A DNA stretch of 64,000 nt, from NCBI RefSeq assembly GCF_000400465.1, contig NW_008806287.1, forward strand, positions 248,001 to 312,000. Reading direction: 5' to 3'. Below are positions 62,054 to 64,000 of the stretch, piece after piece. Every line of letters begins with the position of its first letter. Position 1 is the first letter of the stretch. The notes beneath the pieces are model-generated. The model was not told where the DNA came from. It did no database searches and saw nothing but the letters and a program-made list of their open reading frames with translations. The position numbers and the translations under genes were made by a program. This stretch comes from Wallemia ichthyophaga EXF-994. Taxonomy: Eukaryota > Basidiomycota > Wallemiomycetes > Wallemiales > Wallemiaceae.

Positions 62054-62944
62054 ATGCTATCAAAACTCGCACTCGCTTCTCTCGCCGCTTACGCTAGCGC
62101 ACACGGTATAGTGTCGCAGGTAATGGTCGGTGGCCAGTGGTACAACGGAGCCAATTACGGCTCAACAAATGACAACTCCCCTGTACGCGGATTCCCTTAC
62201 GACGGAGGGTATGTGCCATACTACAACGTGAACACAGATGACATCGTTTGCGGTGCGAATGGCCACGGTTCTGTACCAGTAACAGCAACTGTCAATGCCG
62301 GCGACGACGTGAAGCTCCGCTGGCACGGTGACCGTGGTCCAACTGGGGACTACTGGGGCCACTACGAGGGTTCTGTAATGGACTACCTGATGCGCTGCGA
62401 CGGTGATTGCAGCAACTTCCAGACAAGCTACGGCAATGCGCGCGTGTACAAGATCTGGGAAGCTGGTCTCGACACATCTCAGCCACGCCCTGACCAAGGT
62501 TTCTGGCCATCTCGTCCTCAAGGTGATGGTTTGTGGGCAATGGATGACATGTCTCGTAACTGGGGATCATGGCACACAGTAACCATCCCAGCCACAACCG
62601 CACCAGGCCAGTACATGCTGCGTCACGAGCTTCTCGCTCTCCAGGCCGCATCGAACCTTGCAGGCACAGCTGAGACTCCAATCGGTGGTCCACAATACTA
62701 CCCTGCTTGTGTCCAGCTCAATGTCGTCAACAATTCCGGCAACGTTGTCTACCCACCTGAAACTCCAGTCAGGGAAATCTACAGCACTGGTGACGCTCAG
62801 GTCAACATTTACACTCCTGCTCCTAACGGTATCGAACATTTCGATATCCCTGGTCCAAATGTTGTCAACACCTCCCCTTACAAGCGCTCCGCTCGTCGTG
62901 CTGATCGCCACGCACGTCGTGAGGCTTTCGGTAAGACTCACTAA
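62054..62944 (+). CDS. AA9 lytic polysaccharide monooxygenase
   Basis: A single-exon gene of 296 aa. The signal peptide (16 aa, ending AYASA) is cut before His17, which starts the mature protein HGIVSQVMVGGQWYNG and forms one arm of the copper brace. The second brace His is likely in WGHYEGSVMDYL. The conserved second-shell His is in YMLRHELLAL, and the axial Tyr is in QYYPACVQL. These fit the AA9 (former GH61) family, which cleaves cellulose and related glucans with peroxide or O2. No carbohydrate-binding module follows. Instead there is a Pro/Asn linker and a basic tail (YKRSARRADRHARREAFGKTH in pieces) of unknown role. The open frame upstream to 61943 is not needed. Confidence 0.85.
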   Translation: MLSKLALASLAAYASAHGIVSQVMVGGQWYNGANYGSTNDNSPVRGFPYDGGYVPYYNVNTDDIVCGANGHGSVPVTATVNAGDDVKLRWHGDRGPTGDYWGHYEGSVMDYLMRCDGDCSNFQTSYGNARVYKIWEAGLDTSQPRPDQGFWPSRPQGDGLWAMDDMSRNWGSWHTVTIPATTAPGQYMLRHELLALQAASNLAGTAETPIGGPQYYPACVQLNVVNNSGNVVYPPETPVREIYSTGDAQVNIYTPAPNGIEHFDIPGPNVVNTSPYKRSARRADRHARREAFGKTH

Positions 62945-63217
62945 GCGGTGTGCACAATGTGCATTCACCGGCGCTCTACCAGTAAATATCAGTGGGAACA
63001 TTTATTGGTATACTTATTTATATTTCACTTGATCTTTCTTTGTTCTTCTCTGACGTCTGAACTGGTTTCAGCGTCTTTGTCTTATTGTTTTCTATACATT
63101 CGTTTCGCGTCGGTCACTGTATATGTGCACGAGTGTTAACAACAAAATATCCATGCTTAATATAATGCGAATACAATAATGCGTATATAAAATGCGCCCA
63201 ACACGCATGCTACCATG

Positions 63218-64000
63218 CTACGCGGACAGACGCTCCAACACCTCCTCGATGGCGTCAACAGCGCGTGTAAGGATAATTACCTGGTTTGTCAGCAGCGACT
63301 GCAGCATGACGAGCACACTCTCTCTAACAGTGTCTCTGTTAGCGAGGAGTGTCTTGAGGGTCTGCGACGTGCTCATAGCCTTATTCTCGAGCATGTGAAA
63401 GAGTGCAGCGTGGAGATCGAACTCGATGTCCTGGTTAGTAGAGGGGGAGTCATCGAGAGTTTGCAGGCTGCATGCGCCTTCGTCGCTGATGTTCTCATCA
63501 GCCAGTGAGCGCATCAAGAAGCGCAATCCCACTGGCATGTTCTGCGTAAGTGAGAGGTTGAATGTGCATAGTGAGCCGTCTTCAAGCAATAGATTCCACT
63601 TGCGTAAAAGGTCTTGCTTGCGCTGCGAGAAATCCATACCGGCACCGGCACCTACCTTGAATGGAACTATGTCGTACTCAAGGTTGTCAACAGCGAAGCC
63701 ATAAGCTAGAAGGAGCTCATTGGTTGCTTTGGCCCCGTAGTTGTTGAATACCTCGCTACCCTCTAAGGCACCGTGCGGCAGACTGATGGCTATTTTGGAA
63801 GTGCGTGTATAGATACTATCCTTCCACACCACTGCCGACATGGGCTTGTGGTTGCCTATGTCCCACAGAGGGACGAGCATCGGTGTGCTACTGCCACTCG
63901 TATTATCACTGCTACTCATGCTCGTGTCTGCATTTCTGCTCCCACTCCCGCTTATCAGTTTCGAGGGGAAGGAGCGTGAGGAGAGCATAGTGAGAGAGTG
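63218..64000 (-). CDS. SET-domain protein lysine methyltransferase (Rubisco-LSMT/SETD3 type), 5' partial
   Basis: The frame is open to the right edge, so the N-terminus lies outside. The first readable residues (HSLTMLSSRSFPSKLI) fit the RSRSF region before the catalytic core. The catalytic SET motifs are PLWDIGNHKP and EVFNNYGAKATNELLLAYGF, where NH binds SAM and GF ends the motif. The C-terminal half is the helical Rubisco LSMT substrate-binding-like domain, ending VDAIEEVLERLSA. Members methylate ribosomal or elongation-factor lysines or actin His in fungi and animals. A Ser/Gly-rich insert precedes PMLVPLWD. The substrate cannot be predicted. The stop is at 63218. Confidence 0.85.
   Translation of the reverse strand, partial: HSLTMLSSRSFPSKLISGSGSRNADTSMSSSDNTSGSSTPMLVPLWDIGNHKPMSAVVWKDSIYTRTSKIAISLPHGALEGSEVFNNYGAKATNELLLAYGFAVDNLEYDIVPFKVGAGAGMDFSQRKQDLLRKWNLLLEDGSLCTFNLSLTQNMPVGLRFLMRSLADENISDEGACSLQTLDDSPSTNQDIEFDLHAALFHMLENKAMSTSQTLKTLLANRDTVRESVLVMLQSLLTNQVIILTRAVDAIEEVLERLSA

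Overview
This window is nuclear DNA from a fungus with a compact, intron-rich genome. The evidence is the gene content (RNA polymerase II largest subunit, CCT5, GLE1, ARF1, Ras, sterol C-22 desaturase, AA9 polysaccharide monooxygenase, Zn2Cys6 regulator), about 100 spliceosomal introns of mostly 40-60 nt, and gene spacing often under 120 bp. Tiny introns, a complex I subunit, a macrofage-activating-glycoprotein-like secreted protein and the style of the Ras, CCT5 and RPB1 proteins suggest a basidiomycete, possibly near Wallemia. That placement is inference; I could not run a search.

Layout. 1-5.4 kb: end of an SFP1-like zinc-finger gene, ORC5, a BQT4-like nuclear-envelope protein, V-ATPase subunit E (VMA4) and RRG7. 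5.4-14.2 kb: ergothioneine synthase EGT1, a PAC1-like proteasome chaperone, a Nudix hydrolase and the ribosome-biogenesis factor URB2. 14.2-21.4 kb: cytidine deaminase, SDH2, complex I subunit NDUFB8, CCT5 and a RING plus RRM-like protein. 21.7-25.8 kb: a Mim1-domain protein with a long extra N-terminus, and class II histone deacetylase HDA1. 26.1-30.5 kb is the most accessory-looking stretch: a DHA2 drug/metabolite exporter, a decayed short-chain dehydrogenase pseudogene and a phytanoyl-CoA dioxygenase-like enzyme. 30.7-38.2 kb: GLE1, a Zn2Cys6 factor, a CPSF6-like RRM protein and RAD17. 38.4-44.2 kb: secreted MAG-like glycoprotein, prenylcysteine oxidase and the microtubule bundler Ase1/PRC1. 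44.4-51.1 kb: RPB1 with its CTD, then two small uncharacterised genes. 51.2-64 kb: diacylglycerol-lipase-like protein, ERG5/CYP61, Ras, ARF1, a cytochrome b5-acyl-CoA dehydrogenase fusion with a PTS1-like tail, an AA9 LPMO and the 3' part of a SET-domain methyltransferase.

Most genes are housekeeping and unrelated in pathway. Linkages worth noting are the neighbouring respiratory genes SDH2 and NDUFB8, and the exporter / dead dehydrogenase / 2-oxoglutarate dioxygenase group, which may be the remnant of a small metabolic locus. Many neighbours are head to head with 28-80 bp between start codons, so they must share promoters.

All exon models were built by hand from conserved protein motifs, GT-AG borders and frame continuity. 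Each multi-exon model sums to a multiple of three and stays open. No tRNA, rRNA, CRISPR array or intact mobile element was seen. The most unusual signals are: start codons split from or isolated from the rest of the CDS by introns (CCT5, Ras); coding exons of 13-17 nt; frequent GTGGGT donors; three introns cutting the RPB1 CTD at the same point of the heptad; an ORC5 without a P-loop; and a Mim1 domain on an unusually long protein.
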